From positions 5,580,001 to 5,644,000 of the forward strand of contig NZ_CP019038.1 in the NCBI RefSeq assembly GCF_001941825.1: a stretch of 64,000 nt of DNA. Reading direction: 5' to 3'. Positions 9,089 through 18,046 of the stretch are shown one piece after another. Under the pieces are notes generated by a model. The model worked only from the letters and a program-made list of their open reading frames with translations. It was not told the DNA's origin and did no database searches. Position 1 is the first letter of the stretch. The number at the start of each line of letters is the position of its first letter. A program made the translations under genes and the position numbers. The DNA comes from Massilia putida (GTDB lineage: Bacteria > Pseudomonadota > Gammaproteobacteria > Burkholderiales > Burkholderiaceae_D).

Positions 9089-10537
9089 TCAATACCTGCT
9101 TGGCGCGATCATTTCCGCATAATCATACAACGCCCCGAGAATCTCCTCAGCCCGCTCGTCCGCCGTCTCGGACAGCGCGTCGATCTCGGCGAATAATTGA
9201 TCGATCGTGCGTGCCCCGCCGGCGCCGTCGAACAGGCGCGCGGCCCGGTGTTCTTCCCACGTCTGCTGTTCCTCCTCGCCGAGGGTGTGCGGGAAGTTGC
9301 GGGCGCGGTAGCGGAACAGCAGGTGCGACAGGCGCTCGTCCTCGAACGACGGGCGCAGCGTCGCCAGCTTCGGTGCGGCCTCGGTCCGCAGCGATTCCAG
9401 CCGGCGCCGGTCGCCGTTCGAGACGAAGCCGCCATACAGGTCCTCGTCGACGTCGACCGCGACCGCGCTCGCTTCGCGCTGGAACACTTTCTGCCAGACG
9501 GCCGCCATGTCCGGCCCGCTCGCCGCGATGCGTGCGTGCGCGAGCCCCTGGTCGATGTCCAGTTCCCAGCGCGCCGCCATCTGCGTGCTCAAGGTTTTCA
9601 GGTTGCCGACCAGCATGGGCGACTTGTTCAGGTGCACGCTCTTGATGGGCAGGCGCGTCATGCCCTCGGGCATCTCGGCGGCACGGGTGAACAGGCGCTG
9701 GCGGATCGCTTCGACGTTCAGGTTGAACAGTTCGGACGGATCGTGGCGGCAGTCCCACACCAGGACTTCGTTCTTGTTGGTCGGGTGCGTGGCCAGCGGC
9801 CAGACCATCGCGAGACAGCCGCGCTCGGCCGGGAACATGCCGGAGACGTGCAGGAAAGGCTGGCGCAGCGCGCGGTCCAGGTGCAGGCCCATCTGCTCCG
9901 CGACCTTGTCCTTGCGGCGCAGTTCCAGGCAGAAGTCGAACAGTTTCGGCTGCTTGCTGCGCAGCAGGCGCGCCAGCGCGATGGTGGCGCGCACGTCGGA
10001 CAGCGCGTCGTGCGCCGCGTCGTGCACGAGGCCGTTGTCGCGCGTGAGGTGTTCGAGCTTGAAGCTGGGGCGGCCGTCGGCGTGGCGCGGCCACGTGATG
10101 CCGTCCGGGCGGAGCGCATAGGCCATGCGCACGACGTCGAGCATATCCCAGCGGCCGCAGCCGTTCTGCCATTCGCGCGCATACGGGTCCATCAGGTTAC
10201 GCCACAGCAGGAAGCGGGTGACTTCGTCGTCGAAGCGGATGGTGTTGTAGCCGACGCCGATCGTGCCCGGCTCGGAGAACGCCGCGCAGATGCGGGCCGC
10301 GAATTCGTGCTCGGGCACGCCGTGTTCCAGGCAGTGCTGCGGCGTGATGCCGGTGATCAGGCACGCTTGCGGATCGGGCAGGTAGTCCGGCGCGGGCTGG
10401 CAGTACAGCATGATCGGCTCGCCGATCTCGTTGAGGTCGGCGTCGGTGCGGATCGCGGCGAACTGCGCGGGACGATCGCGGCGCGGTTCGGCGCCGAACG
10501 TCTCGTAATCGTGCCAGAGGAAGGTGTGGGTGCTCAT
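9089..10537 (-). CDS. sbcB: Exodeoxyribonuclease I
   Basis: A 482-residue 3'-5' single-strand DNA exonuclease of the DnaQ/DEDDh fold used in recombination repair. Visible: Exo I motif FLWHDYETFGAEP (catalytic D and E), the GYNTIRFDDEVTR segment, Exo III-like HDALSDVRATIALA, and the SH3-like and C-terminal helical regions typical of ExoI. The length agrees with the family. A solitary gene; no clear Shine-Dalgarno sequence before the ATG at 10537. Confidence 0.95.
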   Translation of the reverse strand: MSTHTFLWHDYETFGAEPRRDRPAQFAAIRTDADLNEIGEPIMLYCQPAPDYLPDPQACLITGITPQHCLEHGVPEHEFAARICAAFSEPGTIGVGYNTIRFDDEVTRFLLWRNLMDPYAREWQNGCGRWDMLDVVRMAYALRPDGITWPRHADGRPSFKLEHLTRDNGLVHDAAHDALSDVRATIALARLLRSKQPKLFDFCLELRRKDKVAEQMGLHLDRALRQPFLHVSGMFPAERGCLAMVWPLATHPTNKNEVLVWDCRHDPSELFNLNVEAIRQRLFTRAAEMPEGMTRLPIKSVHLNKSPMLVGNLKTLSTQMAARWELDIDQGLAHARIAASGPDMAAVWQKVFQREASAVAVDVDEDLYGGFVSNGDRRRLESLRTEAAPKLATLRPSFEDERLSHLLFRYRARNFPHTLGEEEQQTWEEHRAARLFDGAGGARTIDQLFAEIDALSETADERAEEILGALYDYAEMIAPSRY

Positions 10538-10641
10538 TGTGATGCCGGAGGCGCGGCTGAGTTGCGACGCGCCATTCTAACTTGCATGATCGGCACGGCC
10601 TAGCCTCCGCTCAATCCGCCTTGCGGAACCAAACGCGGCGC

Positions 10642-11595
10642 TCAGGTGCCGATGCGGTCGCGTCCGGCCTCCTTGGCGCGGTACAGCGCGGCGTCGGCGG
10701 CCTCGATCAAGCCCCGTTCGTCCTGGCCCGGCAGCAAGGTGGCGACGCCGAACGAGCCGGTGACGTGGGGCAGCGGCAGGCGCATGTCGTCGAACACGAC
10801 GGCTTCGCGCATGCGCGCGCACAGGCGTTCGGCGACCATCATCGCTTGCTGCTGCGGCGTGGCGGGCAGGATCGCCATCATCTCTTCGCCGCCGTAGCGC
10901 ACGGCGAAATCGGTCGGCCGCAGGCCCGCGCGGATCACGCCGGCGGCCGCGCACAGGGCGCTGTCGCCCGCCATGTGGCCGTGGGTGTCGTTGAAGCGCT
11001 TGAAATGGTCCAGGTCGATCATCACGAGCGACAGCGGGCCGCTGTCCTGGCGCGCGCGGGTGACGAGCTTGGGCAGCGCGTCGTTCAGCCACGCGCGGTT
11101 GTACAGGCCCGTGAGGCCGTCGTTGAACGACAGCTGGCGGTAGAACTCGCCCAGCTTCTGGCGCCGGCGCAGGCGCGCGTTCGTCGCGCGGATGCGGAAC
11201 GACAGCAGCCGCAGCAGGTTGCGCGCCACGCCGTTGTGGCCGTCGATTAATTGCCACACGCGGTCGGGCTCGATCACCAGCAGTTCGCTGTCTTCCAGCG
11301 CGACGATGGCGTCCAGGTTGGCGGCATCGTCCAGCACGGATTGCTCGCCCACGCTCTCGCCGGGCAGGATGCGGTCGACGTTGCCTTCGCCCAGCGCCGC
11401 CTCCACGGCGAGGCTGCCCGCGAGCAGGATGTACAGGCGGGCCCGCAGGCCGTCCTCGAGCGCTTCGCCCTTCGGCAGCCGCACCAGCTTGCAATCCGCG
11501 AGCGCCTGCGCGACGGCGGTGGCGTCGGCGTCGCGGAAGAGCTGCAGGTCGCGGATGCGGTAGGAGGATGCACCGAAGGTGCCGGTCACGATCAT
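10642..11595 (-). CDS. Diguanylate cyclase with N-terminal cyclic-nucleotide-binding-like domain
   Basis: A protein of 317 residues from the ATG at 11595; the longer frame would run over the divergent BtuF-like gene and is rejected. Residues ~15-115 form a CRP-like cNMP-binding fold (LPKGEALEDGL, LYILLAGSLAVE, ILPGESVGEQSVLDD). A helix follows, then a GGDEF domain: DGLTGLYNRAWL, LDHFKRFNDTHGHMAGD, and the active-site loop GGEEM at 235-239. An RxxD inhibitory site (RPTD, 226-229) lies five residues before it, so it is predicted active and product-inhibited. No membrane segment is seen, so it is cytoplasmic. The ligand of the sensor is unknown; the domain may be a non-binding relic. Confidence 0.85.
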   Translation of the reverse strand: MIVTGTFGASSYRIRDLQLFRDADATAVAQALADCKLVRLPKGEALEDGLRARLYILLAGSLAVEAALGEGNVDRILPGESVGEQSVLDDAANLDAIVALEDSELLVIEPDRVWQLIDGHNGVARNLLRLLSFRIRATNARLRRRQKLGEFYRQLSFNDGLTGLYNRAWLNDALPKLVTRARQDSGPLSLVMIDLDHFKRFNDTHGHMAGDSALCAAAGVIRAGLRPTDFAVRYGGEEMMAILPATPQQQAMMVAERLCARMREAVVFDDMRLPLPHVTGSFGVATLLPGQDERGLIEAADAALYRAKEAGRDRIGT

Positions 11596-11638
11596 GGATT
11601 TAAAACTTCTGGGCGACAACTTATATTGACAAGCTCGC

Positions 11639-12517
11639 ATGATACCTGAACGAAACACCGACGCGATGCTTGGCGCCGATAAACAACAGTGTTTCAATGT
11701 CGGCATGAACACCGCTACCGATTCCCTCCTGACCGACGTGCTCGGCAACCGGCACGCGCCCGCGCCCGATGCGCGCATCGTCTGCCTCGTGCCCTCCATT
11801 ACCGAATTGCTGTGCGACCTGGGCCTGGCCGGCCAGCTCGTCGGCCGCACCGGCTTTTGCATCCACCCGCGCGACGTCGTCGCCGCCATTCCCAAGGTGG
11901 GCGGCACGAAGGCCGTCAACATTGAAAAAATCCGCAAGCTGGCGCCCACGCACGTCGTCGTCAACATCGACGAGAACGAGAAACCGACCGTGGAAAAGCT
12001 GGCCGAATTCGTGCCGCACATCGTCGTCACGCATCCGAACGCGCCGCGCGACAACCTGCACCTGGCGCGCCTGATGGGCGGCATTTTCGGCGCGGAGGAC
12101 GCCGCCGCGCGCTGGTGCGCCGACTTCGAGGCCGAGTACGCGGCGCTGCAGGCGCTGCCGAAAGCACCGGCGCGCACCGTGCTGTACTGCATCTGGCAGG
12201 ATCCGTGGATGACGGTGTCGAAGGACACCTATATCGCCAGCATGCTCGCGGAACTGGGCTGGCGCGTGCCGGACCTGGGTGCCGACCGTTATCCGCGCTT
12301 CGCGTGGTCGCAGGAGCGCGTCGACGGGCTCGATGCCGTGCTGCTGTCCACCGAGCCCTACCGCTTCACGGAAACCCACGCGGACGCGCTGGAAAAGCAG
12401 CTGGGCATTCCCGTCTTTCTTGTCGACGGCGAGATGATGTCGTGGTACGGCAGCCGGGCGCTGGCCGGGTTGCGCTATCTGCGCACGGTGCGGGACATGG
12501 TCGAAGGGACCGGCTGA
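11639..12517 (+). CDS. BtuF-like cobalamin/metal-chelate binding protein without signal peptide
   Basis: Periplasmic-binding-protein type II fold (helical backbone metal receptor). It shows RIVCLVPSITELLCDLGLAGQLVGRT, GGTKAVNIEKIRKLAPTHVVV, and a C-terminal half with SMLAELGWRVPDLG. BtuF-type proteins bind cobalamin or ferric chelates in the periplasm. No signal peptide is visible from either candidate start (11639 or 11705), so it may be cytoplasmic, as in several proteobacterial stand-alone members. No permease or ATPase gene is adjacent. The start is uncertain because neither ATG has a good Shine-Dalgarno sequence. Confidence 0.7.
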   Translation: MIPERNTDAMLGADKQQCFNVGMNTATDSLLTDVLGNRHAPAPDARIVCLVPSITELLCDLGLAGQLVGRTGFCIHPRDVVAAIPKVGGTKAVNIEKIRKLAPTHVVVNIDENEKPTVEKLAEFVPHIVVTHPNAPRDNLHLARLMGGIFGAEDAAARWCADFEAEYAALQALPKAPARTVLYCIWQDPWMTVSKDTYIASMLAELGWRVPDLGADRYPRFAWSQERVDGLDAVLLSTEPYRFTETHADALEKQLGIPVFLVDGEMMSWYGSRALAGLRYLRTVRDMVEGTG

Positions 12518-12556
12518 AGCGCGGGCCCGGCGCGGGCCGGGCCGGGATCGCGCGAT

Positions 12557-12931
12557 TCAAGAACCGCTGGTCAGGTCTTTATCGGACTCGGCGTCGATGG
12601 GCAGCGGTTCGCGCTTGTTCTTGTCGTTGAGGCGGCCGATCGCGCTGTCCAGAGCGCGCTTGAGCTTGGTGACGGCGCTCGAGATGGACGACTGCAGGTT
12701 TTCCGCATGCGCATGCACGACGACGGGCGCATAGCCGGACACGAGCGCTTCCATCATGCAGTAATTGCTGCCGTCTTCGTGCTTTTCCTTGTTTTCGTTG
12801 GAGAGGTGGACGTCCACGCGGCGCACGTGGTCGCCGAAACGGCTGATGGCTTCTTCGACTTGCGTGCGGACGCGCTCGTCGAGGCCCTGGTGGCGCTGGA
12901 TGGTGTTGTCTGTGTTGACATTAACTTCCAT
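12557..12931 (-). CDS. HPF/RaiA-like ribosome-associated protein
   Basis: A 124-residue protein with the sigma-54-modulation/S30AE-like fold: EVNVNTDNTIQRHQGLDERVRTQVEEAISRF, VDVHLSNENKEKHEDGSN and HAHAENLQSSISSAVTKLKRAL. The start at 12931 has GGAGGAG nine bases upstream. Members dimerise or block ribosomes in stationary phase. The central KHEDGSNYCMMEA stretch is less typical than canonical HPF, so it may be a divergent paralogue. Single gene. Confidence 0.75.
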   Translation of the reverse strand: MEVNVNTDNTIQRHQGLDERVRTQVEEAISRFGDHVRRVDVHLSNENKEKHEDGSNYCMMEALVSGYAPVVVHAHAENLQSSISSAVTKLKRALDSAIGRLNDKNKREPLPIDAESDKDLTSGS

Positions 12932-13005
12932 AAACTCCTCCAAAAGTGGTCATATTTGCATCGATATTACACACTTCGGAGAAAGTCCGGCGTTCGCATG
13001 GGGCC

Positions 13006-13707
13006 TCAGGTGTTGACGAGGCTGGCCGCGATGTTCACCGACAGGCCCAGGATGACGAGGTTGAAGAAGAACGCCAGCACGCAGTGGCCCAGCACCAGCT
13101 TGCGCATGTCGCGCGTCTTGACCGTCACGTCCGACGTCTGGACGGCGACGGAGAGCGTGAACGAGAAGTACAGGAAGTCCCAGTAGTTCGGCTGCGTGTG
13201 CAGGTCCGGGAAGGCCAGCGGCAGCGCGTGCTTGTTGGCCGTGTAGTAGAGGTGCGCGTAATGGAAGCAGTACATGACGCCGACCAGCAGCCAGGAGCCG
13301 ACCACCGTCAGCGCCGTGAACGCGTAGTGCAGGGCCTTCACATGCTCGGACGCCTCCTTCATGTTGGCCAGTTCCGTGACGATGGCGTACACGCTCAGGA
13401 TCGCGCCGACGATCATGGCGGCCAGCACGACGCCGCCCCGTTCATCCTGTTTTTCGGCGATGGCGCGCACGCGGCTGTGGTCGGCGCGGAACATCGCCCA
13501 CGACATCGTCAGCAGGTACGACCACACGCCGCTGTTCCAGCCGATCAGGGCGCGCCGCAGCCCGTTGTAATCGCCCGGGACCAGGAGCCCGACCGCGACG
13601 CCGAGCGCCAGCGCGCCGAGCAGGTAGGGGCGGCTGCGCATGAAGCGCACCATGAAACCCGCTTGCTTCGGGGTGCGGGCGTCGTGTGGGAAGGGGTTGT
13701 TCATCAT
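13006..13707 (-). CDS. DUF1345 membrane protein
   Basis: About 233 residues with five or more membrane segments. Features typical of DUF1345 are RPYLLGALALGVAVGLL, GWNSGVWSYLLTMSWAMFRAD and the C-terminal FLYFSFTLSVAVQTSDVTVKTRDMRKLVLGHCVLAFFFN. Function unknown; an inner-membrane protein. The ATGATG at 13702-13707 overlaps the TGA of the upstream MFS gene, so the two are translationally coupled. Which of the two ATGs is used cannot be decided. Confidence 0.85.
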   Translation of the reverse strand: MMNNPFPHDARTPKQAGFMVRFMRSRPYLLGALALGVAVGLLVPGDYNGLRRALIGWNSGVWSYLLTMSWAMFRADHSRVRAIAEKQDERGGVVLAAMIVGAILSVYAIVTELANMKEASEHVKALHYAFTALTVVGSWLLVGVMYCFHYAHLYYTANKHALPLAFPDLHTQPNYWDFLYFSFTLSVAVQTSDVTVKTRDMRKLVLGHCVLAFFFNLVILGLSVNIAASLVNT

Positions 13708-14972
13708 CCCACCTTGACCTTGACGTTGGCTGCGCTTTCCGCTTCGTGGTGCGGGAAGCGGTCCATGCGCGACAGCACCGGGAACAGCTTCATCCACGTG
13801 CCCGTGACGACGAGCGTCGCGACGCCGCCGAACACGATCGCGCGCACGAGGCCGAACCAGCTGGCCGTGAGGCCGGATTCGAATTCGCCCAGTTCATTCG
13901 ACGCGCCGATGAACACGGCGTTGACGGCGCTGACGCGGCCGCGGATCTCGTCCGGCGTCTCGTACTGCACGAGCAGGTGGCGGATGTAGACGCTCACCAT
14001 ATCGCCGGCGCCCAGCAGGAACAGGGCGGCGAGGGCGATGGCGAAGCTGTGCGTGAGGCCCATCGTCACGGTGGCCGCGCCGAACAGGGCAACGCCGCCG
14101 AACATCCAGGCGCCGACCTTGCGCGTGATGGGCCAGAACGCCAGCGCGATCGAGCACAGCGTGGCGCCGGCGCCGGGCGCCGTGCGCAGCAGACCCAGGC
14201 TCGTCGGGCCGGCCTGCAGCACGTCGTGCGCGTACGCGGGCAGCAGGGCCGTGGCGCCGCCGAACAGGACGGCGAACAGGTCCAGCGAGATGGCGCCCAG
14301 CACGATCGGGCGCGACCACACGAAGCGCAGGCCCTCGAGCAGCGTGTGCCAGCTGACGGGCGCTTTGTTCATGGCCTGCGGCGCGCTCTGCGTGCACGCC
14401 ATCAGCAGCACGGCGACGGCCAGCAAGGTGCTCGACACGGCGTAGACGACGTTCGGCCCGAACACGTACAGCAGGCCGCCCAGCACGGGGCCAACGATCA
14501 CGGACACCTGGAACGTGGATGAACTCAATGCCACGGCCTGCGAGAAATCCCGGGTGGAGACGAGGTTGCGCAGCACGGCCTGCGAGGCCGGCTGCATGAA
14601 GGCGCGCGCGCTGCCGAACAGCACCAGCACGGCGTAAACGGGCCACACGGTCGTGCTGCCGGACAGCGTGAACGCGACGAGCAGCAGGCTGCACAGCAGT
14701 TGCGTGGCCATGCACGCGAGGACGATCTTGCGGCGGTTGTGCGTGTCGGCCACGTGGCCGGCCCACAGGATCAGCAGCAGGAAGGGCGCGAACTGGGCCA
14801 GGCCGATGAGGCCGAGGTCGAACAGGCTGTGGGTGATCTGGTAGACCTGCCAGCCGACGGCCACGCTCTGCATCTGGACGGCGAGCGTGCCGAGGAAGCG
14901 CGAGGACAGGTAGAACGAGACGTTGGGGCTGCGCAGGACTGCCAGGCGGCCTGTCGGGGAAAGGACGGACAT
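13704..14972 (-). CDS. MFS transporter
   Basis: About 422 residues from the ATG at 14972 (MSVLSPTGR). Around twelve hydrophobic segments, with motif A GHVADTHNRRKIVLA between helices 2 and 3. It resembles the DHA3 (MefA/enterobactin exporter-like) group. Substrate unknown. It is the first gene of a two-gene unit with the DUF1345 gene, which overlaps its stop codon. The start lacks a clear Shine-Dalgarno sequence; an in-frame start further upstream would add non-hydrophobic residues overlapping the palindrome at 15048. Confidence 0.85.
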   Translation of the reverse strand: MSVLSPTGRLAVLRSPNVSFYLSSRFLGTLAVQMQSVAVGWQVYQITHSLFDLGLIGLAQFAPFLLLILWAGHVADTHNRRKIVLACMATQLLCSLLLVAFTLSGSTTVWPVYAVLVLFGSARAFMQPASQAVLRNLVSTRDFSQAVALSSSTFQVSVIVGPVLGGLLYVFGPNVVYAVSSTLLAVAVLLMACTQSAPQAMNKAPVSWHTLLEGLRFVWSRPIVLGAISLDLFAVLFGGATALLPAYAHDVLQAGPTSLGLLRTAPGAGATLCSIALAFWPITRKVGAWMFGGVALFGAATVTMGLTHSFAIALAALFLLGAGDMVSVYIRHLLVQYETPDEIRGRVSAVNAVFIGASNELGEFESGLTASWFGLVRAIVFGGVATLVVTGTWMKLFPVLSRMDRFPHHEAESAANVKVKVG

Positions 14973-15047
14973 AGGTTGGGCGAGGATGGCGGGAATGCAA
15001 CCCTCATTGTGCCTGATGTCCGGGAAATGCGCTGTCTTGACGGCGGC

Positions 15048-15076
15048 GCATGGTGGGCGGCCTCCGCCCACCATGC
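15048..15076. repeat. REP-like palindrome
   Basis: GCATGGTGGGCGG and CCGCCCACCATGC are perfect 13-bp inverted arms around a 3-base loop. It lies between the stop of the exported methyltransferase gene and the start of the MFS gene and belongs to the dispersed GTGGGC family in this window. Confidence 0.7.
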
Positions 15077-15086
15077 ATGCCGCAAT

Positions 15087-15830
15087 TTATTTCTTGACGA
15101 AGCGAATCGCGAACTTGTCGTCCGGCGCGCCCTTCATCTCGAAGAACGGCTGCTCGCGCGGGTCGGACGGCGCGCGCAGGTAATCGCTGCTGGCGTCGAC
15201 CTTGAAGCCGGCTTTCGTCACCTCGTCGACGACCGTGTCTTCGTCGATGCGGTGCAGCGTCTTCGTGGCCGAGAGGCCGCTGCCCTTCTTGGCCGCGTTG
15301 TCGATGATGACGAGATGGCCGCCCGGCTTGAGTGCGTCGTACAGGCGCTTGTTCATCGCGGCGCGGTCGGTCGGGGTATTCGCGATGTCGTGGTACGACA
15401 TGTTGATCGTGATGAGATCCAACGGCGGCGTGCCTTTGGGGACCGGGTCGTTGAAGTCCGCCACGACGGCGTGCAGGTTCGGCAGCGTGGCCTGGCCCAG
15501 GCGCTGGTCCAGCTTGGGATTCGGCTTGGCGTTCTGCGCCCAGACCTCGCCCTTGCTGCCCACGGCCGCCGTCAGCAGGGCCGCGGTGGCGCCGCCGCCG
15601 GAAGCGATGTCGAACACCTTCTGGCCGGGCTTCACTTCGGCGAACGTCAGGAACTCGCCCGACTTGCGGTGTTCGTCGGCCTTGCGGTCGTCGTCGGTGC
15701 GGAGCGGGCTGGCGAGGACGGATTGCCAGTGCGTGCCGGCCGGTTCGGCCGCGTGGGCGGGGAGGGCGCCCGTCAGCAGGGCGGCCGACAGGGCGAGCAG
15801 GACAGGGGCACGGCGGAGCGTCTGATGCAT
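15087..15830 (-). CDS. Exported class I SAM-dependent methyltransferase-like protein
   Basis: A protein of 247 residues. It starts with a clear Sec signal (MHQTLRRAPVLLALSAALL...ALPAHA) followed by a Rossmann methyltransferase fold. Motif I is VFDIASGGGATAALL, then GEVWAQNA, LDLITINMSYHD and KPGGHLVIID. Small exported proteins of this type are known as a family in proteobacteria, but SAM is not expected in the periplasm, so the activity is unclear. The ATG at 15830 follows a weak ribosome-binding site. It is transcribed in the same direction as the reductase upstream (15953-16981), 122 bases away. Confidence 0.8.
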   Translation of the reverse strand: MHQTLRRAPVLLALSAALLTGALPAHAAEPAGTHWQSVLASPLRTDDDRKADEHRKSGEFLTFAEVKPGQKVFDIASGGGATAALLTAAVGSKGEVWAQNAKPNPKLDQRLGQATLPNLHAVVADFNDPVPKGTPPLDLITINMSYHDIANTPTDRAAMNKRLYDALKPGGHLVIIDNAAKKGSGLSATKTLHRIDEDTVVDEVTKAGFKVDASSDYLRAPSDPREQPFFEMKGAPDDKFAIRFVKK

Positions 15831-15952
15831 GTTGTTGACCCTTTCTTGTTTGGGAACCGGCCGGGCGTGGCCGGGGCAAACGGGAACATACCGCAAATCC
15901 TTGTCGAGATATACAGGAATCGTATCTGCATACCGTCCGCCCGTGCCGGGAC

Positions 15953-16981
15953 TCAAGACTGGGCCAGGTCGGCTTCCGTCGTGAACGCGTCGGCGTAGAA
16001 TTCGTCGGCCGGCAGGCCGCACCGGTCGACGTAGTCGCGCCGCGCGGAATCGACCATGATCGGCGCGCCGCACGCGTACACCTGGTGGTTCGACAGGTCG
16101 GGGATATCCTGCATCACCGCCGCGTGGACGAAGCCGGTGCGGCCCGTCCAGGCGTCTTCCGGCAGCGCGTCCGAGATGACCGGCACGTACCTGAAATGCG
16201 GCAGCTCGCGCGCCCATTGTTCGCACAGGTCGTGCATGTACAGGTCCTGCGGGCGGCGTCCGCCCCAGTACAGGGACACGGGGCGCTCCGACTTCAGGTG
16301 GATCATGTGTTCGACGAGCGCCTTGACGGGCGCGAAGCCGGTGCCCGAGGCCAGCAGCACAATCGGCTTGTCGGACTCTTCGCGCAGGAAGAACGTGCCG
16401 AGCGGACCTTCGAAGCGCAGGATGTCGCGCTCCTTCATCGTCGAAAAGACGTGATCCGTGAACACGCCGCCCGGCAAATGGCGGATGTGCAGTTCGATGG
16501 GGCCGCCCAGCGACGGCGCGCTGGCGATGCTGTACGCGCGGCGCTTGCCGTCCTTGAGCATGAATTCGATGTACTGGCCGGCGCGGTAGGCGAGGGCTTC
16601 GTTGGCCGGCAGCTGCAGGGTGAGGATGGCCACGTCCGGCGCGGCACGGCGGATGGCGATGACGCGGGTGGGCATCTTGCGCACCGGGTACTCGCTGCTG
16701 CCGCCCACTTCGCGCGCTTCGATCACCAGGTCGCCCTCGGGGACGGCGCAGCACATCAGCGCATAGCCCTGGAGTTTTTCCTGGTCCGTCAGGGCGCGCG
16801 CCTGGTGCGGCTTGTGGTGGATCGTCCCTTCGACGACCTTGCCCTTGCAGGAACCGCAGGCGCCGTTCTTGCAGCCGTACGGCAGGCCGATGCCGGCACG
16901 GATCGCGGCCGCGAGAACGGTTTCGTCCGCTTCGCAGTCGTAGTGATGGCCGCTGGGCTGGACAGTGATCTGAAACGTCAT
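15953..16981 (-). CDS. Ferredoxin-type NAD(P)H:acceptor reductase (CDP-6-deoxyglucoseen reductase-like)
   Basis: A protein of 342 residues with a three-domain electron-transfer layout. The N-terminal plant-type 2Fe-2S domain has C37, C42, C45 (CKNGACGSC) and a fourth Cys at 77/78. An FAD-binding barrel follows (RAYSIAS), then an NAD-binding domain (LLASGTGFAPVKALVEH, CGAPIMVDSARRDYV). Betaproteobacterial copies are commonly named AscD-like, but the true partner could be any oxygenase or reductase. GAGGA precedes the ATG at 16981. Only twelve bases separate its start codon from that of the divergent gene at 16994. Confidence 0.85.
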   Translation of the reverse strand: MTFQITVQPSGHHYDCEADETVLAAAIRAGIGLPYGCKNGACGSCKGKVVEGTIHHKPHQARALTDQEKLQGYALMCCAVPEGDLVIEAREVGGSSEYPVRKMPTRVIAIRRAAPDVAILTLQLPANEALAYRAGQYIEFMLKDGKRRAYSIASAPSLGGPIELHIRHLPGGVFTDHVFSTMKERDILRFEGPLGTFFLREESDKPIVLLASGTGFAPVKALVEHMIHLKSERPVSLYWGGRRPQDLYMHDLCEQWARELPHFRYVPVISDALPEDAWTGRTGFVHAAVMQDIPDLSNHQVYACGAPIMVDSARRDYVDRCGLPADEFYADAFTTEADLAQS

Positions 16982-16993
16982 ACAATCCTCGGA

Positions 16994-17887
16994 ATGAATA
17001 CAAAAAACAATGTCAGGTTCAACAAGCCGCGCCTCCTGATCGTGGGCTGCGGGGATGTCGGCATGCGTCTGCTGCCGCTGGTGCGTGAGCGCTTTCGCGT
17101 GTTCGCGGTGACGAGCCAGCCGGGCCGCGGTGCCGAGCTGCGCGCGGCGGGCGCGATTCCGGTCGTGGCCGACCTCGACCGGCCCGAGACGATGAAACGT
17201 CTGGCCGGACTGGCGCAGCGGGTCGTGCATCTCGCGCCGCCGCCGCAAGACGGTGCGCTCGATTTGCGCACGCGCAATTTGACCGCCATTCTACCCGAGG
17301 GCGCGCGGGTGGTTTATGTCAGCACCACCGGCGTCTACGGCGACCGCGGCGGCGCGGCGACCCCCGAGACGACCCCCGTGGCCCCGCGCAACGCGCGCGC
17401 GCGCCGCCGCGTGGATGCCGAGCGCGTCCTGCGCGCCTGGGCCGTCGCGAGCGGGGGCAAGGTCGCGATCCTGCGCGCGCCCGGCATCTATGCGGCCGAC
17501 CGCCTGCCCATCGAACGCCTGCAGCGGGGCACGCCGGCACTGGCGCGCGACGACGACGTGTACACCAACCACATCCACGCCGACGACCTGGCCCGCCTGT
17601 GCGCGCTGGCGCTGTTCCGCGCGCGGCCGGGGCGGGTCTACAACGCGTCCGACGATTCGCGCATGAAGATGGGCGATTATTTCGATCTCGTGGCCGATGC
17701 CTTCGGCCTCGCCCGGCCGCCGCGGCTGGCGCGCGCCGAGCTGGAGAAGGCCGTGTCGCCGATGCTGTTGTCGTTCATGTCGGAATCGCGCCAGCTGGAC
17801 AACCGCCGCCTCGTCACGGAGCTGCGCGCCCGCCTGCATTACCCGCGTGTGGAGGAGGCCGTCAGGGCGTTATCGCAGGCAAAATAA
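16994..17887 (+). CDS. NAD-dependent epimerase/dehydratase family protein
   Basis: A protein of 297 residues with an atypical SDR fold. It has LLIVGCGDVGMRLLPLV (GxGxxG) near the N-terminus, a VVYVSTTGVYGDR segment with the catalytic Thr/Tyr region, a following Arg-rich ARARRRVDAERVLR in place of the usual YxxxK, and a TNHIHADDLARL motif. This matches the YeeZ-like subgroup of unknown substrate. The ATG at 16994 lacks a strong ribosome-binding site and is very close to the divergent reductase start, so promoter elements of one gene must lie in the other. Confidence 0.8.
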   Translation: MNTKNNVRFNKPRLLIVGCGDVGMRLLPLVRERFRVFAVTSQPGRGAELRAAGAIPVVADLDRPETMKRLAGLAQRVVHLAPPPQDGALDLRTRNLTAILPEGARVVYVSTTGVYGDRGGAATPETTPVAPRNARARRRVDAERVLRAWAVASGGKVAILRAPGIYAADRLPIERLQRGTPALARDDDVYTNHIHADDLARLCALALFRARPGRVYNASDDSRMKMGDYFDLVADAFGLARPPRLARAELEKAVSPMLLSFMSESRQLDNRRLVTELRARLHYPRVEEAVRALSQAK

Positions 17888-17962
17888 GGTGGTCTTAAGC
17901 AATTCGCAACTGATCCATGTATCATTTGGGTTCGCCGTAGAGCGACCATACAAATAATTCAT

Positions 17963-18020
17963 ATTTCCCAAAAACTGGCTGATTTTCCATTATCCGTCCT
18001 GGGTCGTGGAAAATTTCCCA
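17963..18020. promoter_or_regulatory. Candidate operator upstream of the HTH gene
   Basis: ATTTCCCA occurs twice as a direct repeat (17963-17970, 18013-18020). TTTTCCA (17983-17989) pairs with TGGAAAA (18007-18013) as an inverted repeat. The cluster sits immediately before a DNA-binding protein gene, which suggests autoregulation. Inference from repeats only. Confidence 0.35.
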
Positions 18021-18046
18021 TGGATGTCACCAGCGAAAGAAGACCT

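Noticed and set aside
11596..12228. N-terminal extension of the GGDEF protein to 12228
   Set aside because: It would lie antisense to the BtuF-like gene; the ATG at 11595 gives a complete two-domain protein.
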